Counted from the stretch's first letter, positions 44,994 through 56,088 are shown. The stretch is DNA of 64,000 nucleotides from Termitomyces sp. T153 (GCA_018296165.2 JACKQL020000021.1:186001-250000); one strand, 5' to 3'. Notes: generated from the sequence alone by a model not told the origin. Translations and numbers: made by a program.

Positions 44994-45255
44994 TCTGATG
45001 GTGTTCCTCCAGTGGTTTGGTATGTATGAGGATGTTATCAAGGTATACACACACTATGCCCTCTGCTATGAGATCCCAGAAGATTTGTTCATCATGGTCT
45101 GAAAGGTGGCAGGGCTATTGGTGAGTCCAAAGAACATAATGAGTGGCTCAAACAATCCCCAGTTGGTTCAGGAGGCAGCCTTCCACTCATCTCCTTCCTG
45201 GATGTGCACATTGTTGTAACCCCACCAGACATCTAGTCTAGTGAAGTATTGTGCC
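44994..45255 (-). pseudogene. B1: RT palm fragment between E1 and B2
   Basis: The minus strand encodes the RT palm (FGLTNSPATFQ-like region near 45110) and the active-site region, reading YLDN-like near 45030-45045. It joins 33976 on one side (E1 removed) and 51111 on the other (B2 removed), giving a continuous but stop-containing RT. Confidence 0.8.
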
Positions 45256-45603
45256 TGCCAGGGGATCCATTTCCAACCTCTGTGATTGGTTCCAGCACCT
45301 CCACAGCTTGTTCAATGCCTCTGCAGCTCTTTCTGGGACTGCAGAGTTCTCTGTATTACCTCAGCAACTATTGCCCTAGGGTTAGGAGTAGCTCTGGTCA
45401 CCTGTACAGTAGTTCCCATGCTTCTGCCACCTGCTGATGCACTGCACCAAGCAGCAGGAATCTTTAGACTTGTTCTCTTTGGATTCCCCTCTGCTAGGGG
45501 ATTAGTTACTGATTTGTATTGTCATCTACTCTGCTAATATACTTTGGATTCTCCTCTGCTAGCTGTATAACTCTAATCCACCACCCTGGAGGTTGCCCTT
45601 ACA
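45256..45603 (+). repeat. B2 5' LTR
   Basis: 348 bases, TGCCAGGGG...CCCTTACA (first bases mutated from TGTCAGGGG). Contains AGACTTGTTCT at 45466-45476, the complement of the primer site. I see no clear TATA box upstream of it. Confidence 0.88.
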
Positions 45604-45605
45604 GC

Positions 45606-45616
45606 AGAACAAGTCT
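45606..45616 (+). other. B2 primer binding site (self-priming type)
   Basis: AGAACAAGTCT, two bases after the LTR, is a perfect 11-base complement of AGACTTGTTCT (45466-45476) in the same LTR. Eleven bases is the length known for Tf1 self-priming. Confidence 0.68.
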
Positions 45617-45710
45617 CCTAAAACTGGCCTGGAAGCCCTGCATAGTCACAAGGAACCTCCAAGCTGCTATCCATCACTTCTCTGCCAGGATTAAGCACCA
45701 CAGAGTTCTA

Positions 45711-47300
45711 TGTCTCAGCTTGCCAATCCAGACACATCCTCAGAGGCCCCAGCCCTGCAGGACAAAGCCTGGACTCACCTGCTCCACCTAGAGACTCAGG
45801 TGCAATTAATGCAATCATCTCTCACCCACTATATGACCAAACTCTCTACCCTCCATCAGACAACAGATCTTATCTCCCAATTCCTCATGCTGCTAGAACA
45901 CTTAACTCTGCCCCTCCTGTGGTGGCAGAACCAGTTCCATCTGCCACAGCACTTACTCCAGTGGCTCTGGTGACCCTACAGCCACAGATCTCTCATCTGG
46001 TGCTGCTAGATGCATATGACAGCACCCAATCTTGCAGGGAGCAATTCCTACAGTCCTGCCTCACCTACATCCACCTCAGCAAGGATGCCTTTGACTCTGA
46101 TGCATTGAAAATAGCCTGGGTACTATTATACATGAAGACCAGACATGCCTCCACTTACATGATGTGAGTTTTTTGCTATCCCAGAAGTGTGGGGAGCTTC
46201 CTAGACTGGGCTGCCTTTAAGAAAGACTTTTGCATGGAGTTTTTCCCATTAGACCCTGCCAAGATGGCAGCACTGACACTGTGTAACAGGGAGCAGTACA
46301 GACAAGGAAAGCATACATTGGATGAGTACATTGACTTGTTCTGAGCCCTAGTCAAACAGGCCATCTACTCCAACAGCCTCCAACTATGCCTCATCTTCCA
46401 GGATGGCTTGCACCCTGCCTTGGTGGAATGCATTGACAAACTGATGGAGGGTTGCCCCAACAATGAAAAGATTGTGTCATGGTATGAGGTGGCCTGGGAT
46501 CAATGGCAACTCATGGAGATATGGAGGGAGCTCTGCTGCCCCCATTCCACACTGTGCCCCACTCTGGTCAGCAACCTCTGCCACTCCATGCCTACTTACC
46601 CAGTGCCAGCCCTCACTCCAGCTGCTCCCACAACACATCCCCTACTACTGGGGATCCCTATGGATGTGGATGTAGCCTGACAACTCCACATGGTCCCACT
46701 GTTGTGCTGAAGATGCAAGAAGCCTGGGCACTTTGCATGGCACTGTCCCCTACAGAGCAGGAGGAGCTCCTCCTGCAGCTCTTGGCCACAAAAGACACTG
46801 CCAGAGCTCCATTGCTGGACAAGCCCACACTGGAGTTGACTCCAGAGGAAGCCAGCATGTGCACCTCACCTCTGGAGCTGGAGGAGGATTTTTAGTTGAG
46901 AAATAGATGAGGTATATGCCTCCATCACTAGATGCTAACAGGTTCTCTTGTCTGTCAATAGAAAATGAAACTGCCTTTTCCAATGCTCTTCATTCTGAGA
47001 CAGAAAAACTTCAAAGCCCTCTTTTAGACATACAAACACTAACTCTGGAGCCCCTGCCAAGCTCTCTGACACCTCCAAAGATCTGATGGCATGGCCCTGC
47101 TGGGGTGCATTGAATGCCCTGACAGTACATGATGGCCTCTGGCTCATCCACCCATTCCCTGTGCCTCAATGTGGAGATCAAGATGACAGACACCTAGCAA
47201 AACTATGGAGTCACAGCTCTCCTGGACAGTGGAGCAACAGGACTTTTCCTGGACTTGGAGTTTGTCAAACACTCCCAAGGTTGATTGAACCAAAGGAGAG
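45711..47300 (+). pseudogene. B2: gag, zinc knuckle and truncated protease
   Basis: The ATG at 45711 opens MSQLANPDTSSEAPALQDKAW. A capsid-like region follows with LLDAYDSTQSCREQFLQSCLTYI, SDALKIAWVLLYMK, DWAAFKKDFCMEFFPLDP and LDEYIDLF (46000-46350). A CCHC knuckle (C-x-R-C-K-K-P-G-H-F-A-W-H-C, with a TGA inside the first pair) lies at 46705-46746. The protease keeps LLDSGATGLFLD near 47215-47250 but is cut at about 47275, where roughly 200 bases present in B1 and B3 are missing and the frame jumps to the IDWTKGE-like segment. Confidence 0.82.
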
Positions 47301-47599
47301 GTGACCATGAGTAAATGCCCCAGGAAGTGCTCTACCTGCACTGTGGAGAACAGATTGGAGCATCAGACTCAAGTCCAAGAGCATACAGCCATCCAAGCAT
47401 GTCACACCAGCCCTCTCCCCTTCACTGATCTAGACCTCCTGGACCCCCCACCTCTGGCATTCCCTCATAGAGAGGTCCTCTACAAGGATGATCAGAGCAA
47501 TGGCAGAGCTCTAGAGGAGGAGCATGGAGGGGAGTTTGGTAGTATACATGAGCTGGAGCTCCCAGACAAAGCAATAGAGGCAGGGGATTGAATCTATGT

Positions 47600-50500
47600 T
47601 ACTACTGTCCACTCACCACTCTCCATCATGGAGATCAGGGCTAGCCAGACTATGTTCTAGAGGCTGTCCCAGGCCTTTGCTGCCAATGCCATGCCTCAAG
47701 AGTTCTGGGACATGGTACCCCCCTACCTGCATGCATTTGAAGATGTGTTCTCCAAAGCCTCCTTCAACTTGCTTCTGGAGTGCAAGAGGTGGGACCATGC
47801 CATCAAACTGCTGCCTAACTCCACACCCTCTAGCTGTAAGGTCTACCCCCTCATGCCCAGGGAGCAGGACAAGCTCAATGCATTCCTACAGGAGAACTTG
47901 GACTCCAGTTATATCCATCCATTCAAGTCCCTAATGGCTTCTCCAGTCTTCTTTATCAAAAAAAAGGATGGCTCCCTCTAACTAGTACAGGACTACTGGG
48001 TACTCAATGCCATGACAGTGAAGAACTGTTACCCACTCCCCCTCATCTCCAAGCTCATCAACAACCTTTGAAGCATGCAATACTTCACTAAACTGGATGT
48101 CTGGTGGGGTTACAACAATGTGTGCATTCAGGAAGGAGACAAGTAGAAGGTGGCCTTCCAGACCAACCAGGCATTGTTTGAGCTGCTCATCATGTTCTTT
48201 GGTCTCACCAACAGCCCAGCCACCTTCCAGACCATGATGAATGATATCTTTCAAGACCTCATTATAGAGTGTATAGTGTGCATGTACCTCAATGACATCC
48301 TCATCTACACCAAAACACTGGAGGAACACCATCAGATCACTCATCTCATCCTGGAATGCCTCTGCCAGCACCAGCTCTACCTCAAGCTGGAGAAGTGCAA
48401 GTTTGAACAAAACTGGATTGAGTACCCCAGCCTGAACATCTCCCACAGAACAGCAGAGATGGACCTCATGAAGATAGCAGGTGTGCCAGAGTGGTTGGAG
48501 CCCTGAAACAAGAAGAAAGTACAGGCATTCCTTGGTTTTGCAAACTTCTACTGGAGATTCATTCAGGACTTCTCACACCATGCCTGCCCACTGTTCAACC
48601 TCATAGGAAAGAATGTTATATGGAGCTGGGGACCTCTAGAGCAGACAGCCTTCAACACTCTCAAGCATGCCATGATCTCTGGGCCTGTCCTCTTATTCCT
48701 GGATGACAACTCTCCCTTCTGCATAAAGGCTAACAGCTCCAACTTTGGCACTGGGGTGGTGCTCTCATAGCAATTTCCAGAGGATGGGAAGTGGCATCAG
48801 ATGGCCTTTTACTCCAAAAGTCTGAATGTGGTGGAACAGAACTATGAGATTCATGACAAGGAGATGCTGGCCATCATCCAGTTGTTCAAGGAGTGGCAGC
48901 ACTTCCTGCAAAGTGCATGGCACAAGTTCAAGGTCTGGACAGATCATAAGAACCTCAAATACTTCCAGACAGCCAAGAAGCTCAATTGCTGGCAGCCCTG
49001 ATGGTCTCTCTACCTTGCCAACTTTGACTTCTCCTTGCACCACAAGCCTGGCCAGAGCATGGGAAAACCAGACACCCTGTCTTGGAGGGTGGACTATGGA
49101 ATGGGGGAAGGGAATAACAGTAACATTGTGCTCCTCCACCCTGAGTTATTTGCAATCTAAGCCATAAAGGGCCTTGCCATCAACAGAGCAGAGGTGGACA
49201 TTCTCCGGGACATATAACAGGGTAATAAGGATGGTCAGCAGGAGGAGCTTGTAGCACAGGCCACTTGGACACTAAAGTCGGAGCATACTATTGGTGTTAA
49301 GGCAGTCTATGCTGATGAATGGGCCCTCCAAGATGAAATCCTGACCTTTTAAGACTGTATCTATGTCCCCAACATTCTGGAGCTCCATTGGAGAATTGTG
49401 GGGCAACACCACAACTCCTACATCGCAGGGCACTCTAGGTGGTAGAAGACACTGGAGTTAGTATTGCAGAACTTCTGGTGGCCCCAGATGTCCTGGTATA
49501 TTGAGTCCTACACTAGTACCTGCAATCTCTGCCTCTGAACTAAGCCCCAGTACTAACTCCCCTATGGACAGTTACACCTGCTACCAGTGCCCACAGAACA
49601 GTAGAGCTTAGCATCCATAGACTTCATTGTAGAGCTCCCCAATGCCCATGGTTATGATGCAATCATGGTGGTGGTGGATCTGTATGGCAAAAGAGTGCAC
49701 TTCATTCCAACCCACACCACCTGCTCTGCTATGAGTGCTACAAACCTGTACCAGAGGAATGTCTGGAAGCTCCACAGCCTCTACAACACCTACATCTTGG
49801 ATCAGGGAGCACAATTTGTGGTAGAGTTCACCTGAAAGCTCTACTGACTGCTCAGAGTAAAGCTCCACACCACCACTGCCTACCACCCACAGTCTAATGG
49901 CTAGACAGAGTGGGTAAACCAGGAGCTAGAACAATATCTCTGCCTCTTCTGCAATGAGCACCAAGATGACTGGGATGAATTCCTTTCCAATGCCAAATTC
50001 CAGTACAACAATCATGTTCATGCATCCACCCAGTTTTTCCCATTCTTCCTTGACACTGGATGGTACCCATGCATGGATTTTGAATCCTGGGCCTGACCCT
50101 TGGAGAATGAGGCAGTAAACAAATTTGTGGACCAAATGAAGAGGTCACATGAGGAGGCCTGAGCTGCACTGGCAAAAGCAAAAGACAACATGGCACAATA
50201 CTATGACCACAGAAGGACCCTAGAGTGCAGATATCAGCCTAGAGATCAAGTCTACCTGGATGCCTCTGACATTATGACCACCCAACCCTCAAAAAAGCTG
50301 TCACACCACCAATTAGAGTCTTTCACAGTGGAATGACAGGTGGAACCCCTGGCTTATTGACTTCAACTTCCCATGGGAATGCACCAGCTTCATCCAGTGT
50401 TCAATGTGATCAAACTAACCCTGGACCCTAAAGATCCTATCCCAGGGTGACATCCACCACCTTTGCCACCTCCTATAGTAGTCAACAACAATAAAGAGTA

Positions 50501-50680
50501 TGAAGTGGAAGAAATCCTGGACAGCCATTTATTCTGAAGATGACTACAGTACAAGGTGAAGTGGAAAGGCTACAGAATTAAGGATATTTCCTGGGACCTA
50601 TAGAAAAACATACACACCCCTGGACTTGTCAAGGAGTTCCACTGGAGACATCCAGACACCCCACATGCTATATGAGGAAT
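47600..50680 (+). pseudogene. B2: RT, RNase H, integrase and chromodomain
   Basis: RT: FEDVFSKASFNLLLECKRWDHAI, ASPVFFIKKKDGSL, FFGLTNSPATFQTMMND; the active site reads YLND at 48285-48296, first Asp changed to Asn. RNase H: about 48690-49080 ([26 protein letters not shown]). Integrase: zinc-binding part near 49400-49540, core [19 protein letters not shown] (first Asp) near 49610-49660, LDQGAQFV second region, YHPQSNG-x-TEW near 49880. Chromodomain near 50480-50650 (NKEYEVEEILDS, YKVKWKGY, DISWDL). About a dozen in-frame stops, mostly TGA or TAG at sites explicable by C-to-T change on either strand. Confidence 0.86.
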
Positions 50681-50749
50681 CTACTCTATCTCAATGGCAG
50701 ACCAAGCAATCAGGGACTTCTTCTACCCTGCATGTTGAGATGCCACATG

Positions 50750-50764
50750 CTAGAGGGGGGATGA
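50750..50764 (+). other. B2 polypurine tract
   Basis: CTAGAGGGGGGATGA immediately upstream of the 3' LTR start TGTCAGGGG. Confidence 0.78.
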
Positions 50765-51105
50765 TGTCAGGGGATTCATTTCTAACCTCTGTGACTGCTT
50801 CCAGCACCTCCACAGCTTGTTCAAGGCCTCTGCAGCTCTTTCCAGGACTGTGGAGATCTTTAGAGAACTGCAGAGTTCTCTGTATTACCTCAGCAACTAT
50901 TGCCCTAGAGTTAGGAGTAACTCTGGTCACCTGTACAGTAGTTCCCATGCCTCTGCTGCCTGCTGATGTGCTGTGCTGAGAGTAGGGATCCTTAGACGTG
51001 TTCTCTTTGGATTCCCTTTTGCTAGGTAATTAGTTACTGATTACTTCAGATTCCCCTCTGCTAGCTGCATGACTCTAATTCACCACCCCAGAGGTTGCCC
51101 TTACA
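50765..51105 (+). repeat. B2 3' LTR
   Basis: 341 bases, TGTCAGGGGATTC...CCCTTACA, paired with 45256-45603 and followed by TSD GTGCC. Confidence 0.88.
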
Positions 51106-51110
51106 GTGCC

Positions 51111-52240
51111 CCCCAGAGGTTGTTAATGAGCTCAGAGATGAGGAGGAGGGCATAGCAGTTCTTCACTGTCATGGCATTAAAAACCTGGTAGTCCTGGACC
51201 AGTTGGAGTGAGCCATCCTTCTTCTTGATGAAGAAGACTGGAGAGGCCATCAGAGACTTGAAAGGGCAGATATGACCAGAGTCTAGGTTTTCTTGCAAGA
51301 ATGCATTGAGCTCATCCTGCTCCCTGGGTGCAAGCAAATAGATCTTACAGCTGAAGGGTGTGGAATCCAGCAGCAGTTCAGTAGCATGGTCCCACCTCTT
51401 GCACTCCAGAAGCAAGTCAAACAAGGCTTTGGAGAACACATCCTCAAATGCATGGAGGTAGGGAGGTACCACATCCTGGAACTCTTGGGGCATGGCATTG
51501 GCAGCAAATCCTTGGGCCAGCCACTGGGACATGGTCTGGCCAGCCTGGATCTCTGCAATGGAGAGTAGCAAGTGTATGGTGGTAGCATAGATCCAATCTC
51601 TCACTTCTACTGCTTTGTCTAGGAACTCTAGCTTGTATACACCACTAAACTTCCTTCTATGCTCCTCCTTGGGGGCTCTGCCACCACTCCAGCTATTCTT
51701 GTAAAGGGCCTCTCTATGAGGAAATGCCAGAGGTGGGGGATCCTGGAGGTCTAGATCTGTGAAGGAGAGAAAGGGAGAGGGCTAGTGCAACATACACAGA
51801 TGGCTGCATATTCTTGAACTCAGGCCTGGTGCTCCAATCTATTCTCTGTGGCACAGGCAGAGCACTTCCAGCAGCACCTGCTCATGGTTACCTCTCCTTT
51901 GGTCCAATCGATCTTGGGGTTGTGCTCACAGAGCCATATAAAACTAAGGATCATGTTCTGCCTACCTAGGCTGGTGATGGCAAACACAGTGCACTCTGCA
52001 TGGTTCCAATAGCAGAGGACCAGATCAACCACGGAGTTGATGGCACCTGCTTCATTAGGCATTCTGTTGATATTATAGACTGGAATGGGCTTGGAGAGGG
52101 GCTGTGTGGTTAGACCATGGCATTTGACAAACTCCAAGTCTAGAAACAGTCCTGTTGCTCCACTGTTCAGAAGAGCTGTGACTCCATGAGTTTTCTAGGT
52201 GTCCATTGTCTCAATCTCCATGTTGAGATGCAGGGAGTTG
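51111..52240 (-). pseudogene. B1: RT N-terminus and protease
   Basis: Minus strand: the protease includes FVKCHGLTTQPL, IPVYNINRMPNEAGA and DLVLCYWNHAECTVFAITSLG, ending with MILSF (51820-52137); its D-S-G-A lies near 52160-52175. RT starts near 51600 (FEDVFSKALFDLLLECKRWDHATELL) and reads ASPVFFIKKKDGSLQLVQDYQVFNAMTVK down to 51111. It is interrupted there by B2. Relatively long open blocks remain but are not continuous. Confidence 0.83.
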
Positions 52241-53698
52241 ATGGATGGGCCAGAAGCCATCATGTACTGTTGGGGCATTTGACATGCCCAGGTGGGGCCA
52301 TGCTGATGGACCTTCAGAGGTGTTGAAGAGCTTGGTGGAGGCTCTGGAGTTAGTGTTTGTATGTCTGAAGAGGAGTGTTGAGGTTCCTCTGTCTCAGAAT
52401 GAAGGCTGTTGAAAAAGGCAGTTTCATTTTCTATTGACAGACACAAGAACCTGTTATCATCCAGCAGCAGAGGCATACACCTCATCTGTCACTCAACTAA
52501 AAATCCTCCTCCAGCTCTGGGGGTGAAGTGCATGCACTGATCTCCTTTGAGGTCAACTCTGGCATAGGCCCATCCAGTGATGAAGCTCCAGTGGTGTTCT
52601 TTGCAGCCAGCAGCTGCAGGAGAAGTTCCTCCTGCTTTGCTGTGGAGAGGTAGCATACCTCTAGGCCCAGCAATATAGGCAAGGAAAGTGTACACTGGAT
52701 GAGTACATTGACTTGTTCTGGGCTCTAGTTGAGCAGGCTGCTTACCCTGACAGCCTTCAACTATGCCTCACCTTCCAGGATGGCTTGCACTCTGCACTGG
52801 TGGAATGCATTGACAATCTGGCAGAGGGTCACTCTAATAATGAAAAGATTGCATTGTGGTATAAGGTGGTCCAGGACCAATGGCAACTCATGGAGATCTG
52901 GAGGGAGCTCTGCTGTCCACATTCTATATTGTGCCTCACTCTAATTAGCAATTTCTACCACCCCACATCTGCTCACCCAATGCCAGCCTTTACTCTGGCC
53001 ATCTCCACAGCATGCCCCCTGCTGCCAGGGATCCCTATGGACATGGATGCTGCCAGGCAGCTCTGCACTGCTCCGCTGCTCAGAGCTGCCTGTGCCAGAG
53101 ATGCCAGAAGCACAGGCACTTTGCATGGCACTGCCTCCTCTCTATCACATAGTGTCAAGGTCATGGTCTTGGTGGGGTCTAACAGAAAAAACTCTGCACA
53201 GAAGTCCTTCTCAAAGGCAGCCCAGTCTGGAAAACTTCCAATACCTCTGGAGCAATGGAAAACTTGCAGTGCATAGGTGGAGGCTATTTTCAATGCATCA
53301 GAGTCAAAGGCATCCCTACTGAGGTGGATATAGGTGAGGCAGAACTGCAGGAATCATTCAATGCCAGAGTGGGCACTGTCATAGGTGTCTAATAGCACCA
53401 GATGTGAAATCTGCAGCCATAGGGTCACTGGAGCTGCAGAGACAGGTGTGGAGGGGGTCAGGGCTGGTTCCACAGCTGCAGGAGGGGCAGAGTTAGGGGT
53501 TAGGCATTTGAGCAATGCCTGGAGTGATTGGGAGATAGGATCTGTTGTTTGATGGAGGGTAGAGAGTTTGGTAGTATAGTGGGTAAGAGATGATTGCATT
53601 AATTGCACCTGGGTTTCTAAGTGTAGCAGGCAAGTCCAGGCTTTGTCCTGCAGGGCTGGAGCCTCTGAGGGTGTGTCTGGGCTGGCAAGCTGAGACAT
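52241..53698 (-). pseudogene. B1: gag with an internal inverted segment
   Basis: The gag start is at 53698 (MSQLASPDTPSEAPALQDKAW on the minus strand), and it continues to about 53145 (DWAAFEKDFCAEFFLLDP). Then the orientation flips: 52663-53141 encodes the next part of the same gag on the plus strand (YIDLFWALVEQAAY, LCLTFQDGLHSALVECIDN, down to the zinc knuckle HFAWHC-like end near 53110-53135). Minus-strand coding resumes at about 52660 (KQEELLLQLLAAKNT). The order of the two breakpoints shows a simple inversion of about 480 bases. Confidence 0.8.
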
Positions 53699-53804
53699 AG
53701 AAATCTGCAGTGTTTAATCCTGGTGAGGAAGCAATGGATAGCAGTTCAGAGGTTTCTTGTGGCTATGAGAGGCTTCTAGACCAGTTTTAGAATACTTGTT
53801 CTGC

Positions 53805-54153
53805 TGTAAGGGCAACCTCCAGAGCAGCAGATTGGAGTTATGCAGCTAGTAGAGGGGAATCCAAAGTATATTAGCAAAGTAGACAACAATACAATCAGTA
53901 ACTAATCACCTAGCAGAGGGGAATTCAAAGCAAACAAGTTTAAGGATCCCCACTGCTTAGTGCAGCACATCAGCAGGTGGTGGAGGCATGGGAACTACTG
54001 TACAGAAGACTGGAGCTGCTCCTAACTCTAGGGCAATGATCACTGAGGTAATACAGAGAACTCTGGAGTTCTAGAAAGAGCCCTGGAGATGTCAAATAAG
54101 CTGTGGAGCTGCTGGAACCAGTCACAGAGATCAGAAATGGAAGTCCCCTGACA
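53805..54153 (-). repeat. B1 5' LTR
   Basis: 349 bases, minus orientation, paired with 3550-3918, flanked by TSD AAATC at 54154-54158. The gag ATG follows about 106 bases downstream in element sense. Confidence 0.88.
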
Positions 54154-54158
54154 AAATC

Positions 54159-54920
54159 AGCACTTACCATTGACATACTCAGCAGCTGTCTATTGTTAGT
54201 AAATTATTTCAGTTGAAGGAATTGGCACTTACCATTGACATACTCAGCAGATTTGTGTTTTCTCTGCCTTTTCTCCTTCTTTCCTTTCTTTCCCTTGTTC
54301 CTCTGGACCTCTTCCTTGTAATCCCTTGTAAGGCTGCAGACTTTCTTGAGGACAAGCTAGCAGGCATTGCATGAGGTTCTCTCCTTTGTCTTGACACACT
54401 GCAGCCCCTTCTTTTGAAAGTCTCAGCAAGGGGGGTGGAGCCATGCCCCTGCACATGGAGGTCCCATCATGAGTTACTCTTCTAGCCTCATTGACAGCAT
54501 AATCTTGCCTCACTGGTGTTCCTCATCATCAGAATTTGTCATTGTCATTGTCTTTATATGAGGCAACTGATTTGTACACAGACAGGGTGGGTGGGGGAGG
54601 ACTATGAGGAGTTTAAGCAGTCTATTTCCTCCATTCTTGTTGGGGATCTGTGCTTTGCTAGCCTTTCTTATCAGCTGGGGCTGGCCTGGTGCTAGCTCCA
54701 CTGGGAACAATGGACTCAATGCCAATACTATATCATGTTCTGATGAGGGACTTGCTGGAGATGCTGGACCTGCTGGAGATACTGGACCTGCTGGAGATGA
54801 CACACCCACTGGTATCACTAAGGCCATTGCTGGCACTGGCAGATCAATGGCTATAATCTGGTTGAAAATTTCTGATGGTGACAGATCCAACATTGAATAT
54901 GGACCTACTACTCCTGCCAC
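54159..54920 (-). pseudogene. Broken Zn-cluster-like gene with introns (host site of B1)
   Basis: From an ATG at 54920 the minus strand reads MAGVVGPYSMLDLSPSEIFNQ, a Ser/Pro/Ala/Gly repeat part and an acidic NSDDEEHQ end (54510). The same frame continues past a TGA as GKIMLSMRLEE, then PPC-x-DFQKKGLQCVKTKERTSCNAC...C, a Zn2Cys6-like cluster with its second Cys apparently lost, and a Lys/Arg tail (KGKKGRRKGREN). Next comes SMSM and a GTAAGT donor at about 54233, with TACTAAC branch and AATAG acceptor. A 65-base unit holding exon end plus intron is duplicated, and B1 landed in the second intron. Several stops; the rest of the gene beyond 3520 is replaced by A0. Origin, host or transposon, unknown. 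Confidence 0.55.
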
Positions 54921-54927
54921 TGCCTGG

Positions 54928-56075
54928 TGTCAGGTTCCGCTGACCTCGGGGGCTCAGCTGCACTGGGCGAGTCCTTACTAGGCGGGTGTGATCCCCTTGC
55001 ACTGGTAACCAAACACTCGAAGACGTTCCGGGCCCTGGTGGCTTGTGCGGATAGTTGGGGGGATGTGATCCAGACAGATCCAGGGAGGTCCGGAGAAGTT
55101 GGATTGTGAGGAAACGAGACGGTCTTGGCGGGGTTCAGGCAGAAGGCCGTATGGGAGATTCGCGGAAGCGAAGGATTAGGCAGCTGTGTGATCAATGGGA
55201 GCGGAGCCGGGTTTTGATGGGAGATCATTTGGAGCTGATGGAGTCTGGGACCGAGCGAAGAGCGAGGTTCGGACCTGGTAAAGGAGTGTCGGGGTTCGTA
55301 ATTGTAATTGTGGAGTTTGTGAGGTTGTTAAGGTTGATGAAGACTTGGGCACAATGGTTGGACGGAGTCACCGAGACAGCGTCAGACAAAATGGGATGGG
55401 GTTGATATGGGACAAGAGTAGATTCGAATAGAGATACAAAGCGATAACAAGAACGATAACGAAATGGAGACGAGACAAGACCGGGAAACTGAGATAAGAC
55501 CAGGAGACTGAGATGAGACCAGGAGACTGAGATAAGAAAACGAGACACGAGACACGAAACAATCAGACCATAAGTAACATTAAGCAATATCAAGACTAGA
55601 GTACAAAGAGCTACTCGATGACTTATATACTGACTACCGGAGGACTTTGGGGTACGTTGGCTGTGGCGGCGGGGCTTGGCAGAGCTCGATGGAGGGGGCG
55701 GGTGTCGGTTGTGATCGAGGATCGTGCCGCGCTGATATGTTGATGGGGTCATTGGAGAACGTGGGTTGCCCCGAGGTTGTCGTGATACTCCGGAATAGGT
55801 CGGAGGAACCAGGGTGTTGAGTCGATGATGGGTGGCGAAGATCGGGAACAGTGGGGGTGGTTCTTGGGGTTCGGGAGGCCCAGGGTAAGTGTCAGTGGCT
55901 GCGGGGCAGGCACCGAAGTTGGCCAGGGGGCCGTCGGAGTTAGCCGGGGAGGCATCGGAGTTAGCCAAAGTAGGCGCGGGGCATGGGTGGAAGTTCGGCG
56001 GAGCGTTGGGGGTTTTTTTGGGGGTTCGGGGGGTTGATGGACGATGTGCGGGGTTTCGGGGGACGGGTCGTGACA
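54928..56075 (-). repeat. N1 3' LTR (LTR-A)
   Basis: 1148 bases, plus-strand ends TGTCAGGTTCC and GGGTCGTGACA. Full-length and CpG-rich. Contains the minus-strand TATA region near 55626 and the R-start complement (CAATATCAAGACT) near 55586. Confidence 0.88.
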
Positions 56076-56088
56076 TCACCCCCCCTTC
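56076..56088 (-). other. N1 polypurine tract
   Basis: Minus strand GAAGGGGGGGTGA, directly before the 3' LTR start TGTCACGACC. Equivalent to the A2 tract at 27667-27679. Confidence 0.78.

Larger units (their letters stand above)
45256..51105 (+). mobile_element. B2: B-family chromovirus inserted in B1 RT
   Basis: A plus-strand element of 5850 bases, LTRs 45256-45603 and 50765-51105, perfect TSD GTGCC (45251-45255 and 51106-51110). Same family as its host B1 but in opposite orientation. Order: self-priming site, gag with zinc knuckle, partial protease, RT, RNase H, integrase, chromodomain, polypurine tract. CpG-poor with many TAG/TGA stops; inactive. Confidence 0.9.
3550..54153 (-). mobile_element. 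B1: Ty3/gypsy chromovirus, minus strand, split by three later insertions
   Basis: The two outer LTRs (3550-3918 and 53805-54153) share the ends TGTCAGG...CTTACA on the minus strand. They are flanked by the perfect 5-base TSD AAATC (3545-3549 and 54154-54158). The native internal sequence survives in four blocks: 3919-4195, 31801-33976, 44994-45255 and 51111-53804. Joined conceptually they give gag, protease, RT, RNase H, integrase and chromodomain in the correct order. The gaps are filled by A1, E1 and B2, each with its own TSD. CpG is nearly gone and stops are frequent, so B1 is old. Its insertion site is an intron of the broken gene at 54154-54920. Confidence 0.88.

Noticed and set aside
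53866..53960. Independent tandem repeat seen twice near 3600-3680 and 53820-53930 (CTAGCAGAGGGGAAT)
   Set aside because: These are internal repeats of the B LTR present in all its copies, not a separate element.
54740..54800. Collagen-like or CRISPR-like tandem repeat
   Set aside because: About three imperfect 18-base units reading CTGCTGGAGATGCTGGAC; they encode a Ser/Pro/Ala/Gly repeat in the broken Zn-cluster gene. Too few and without spacers.
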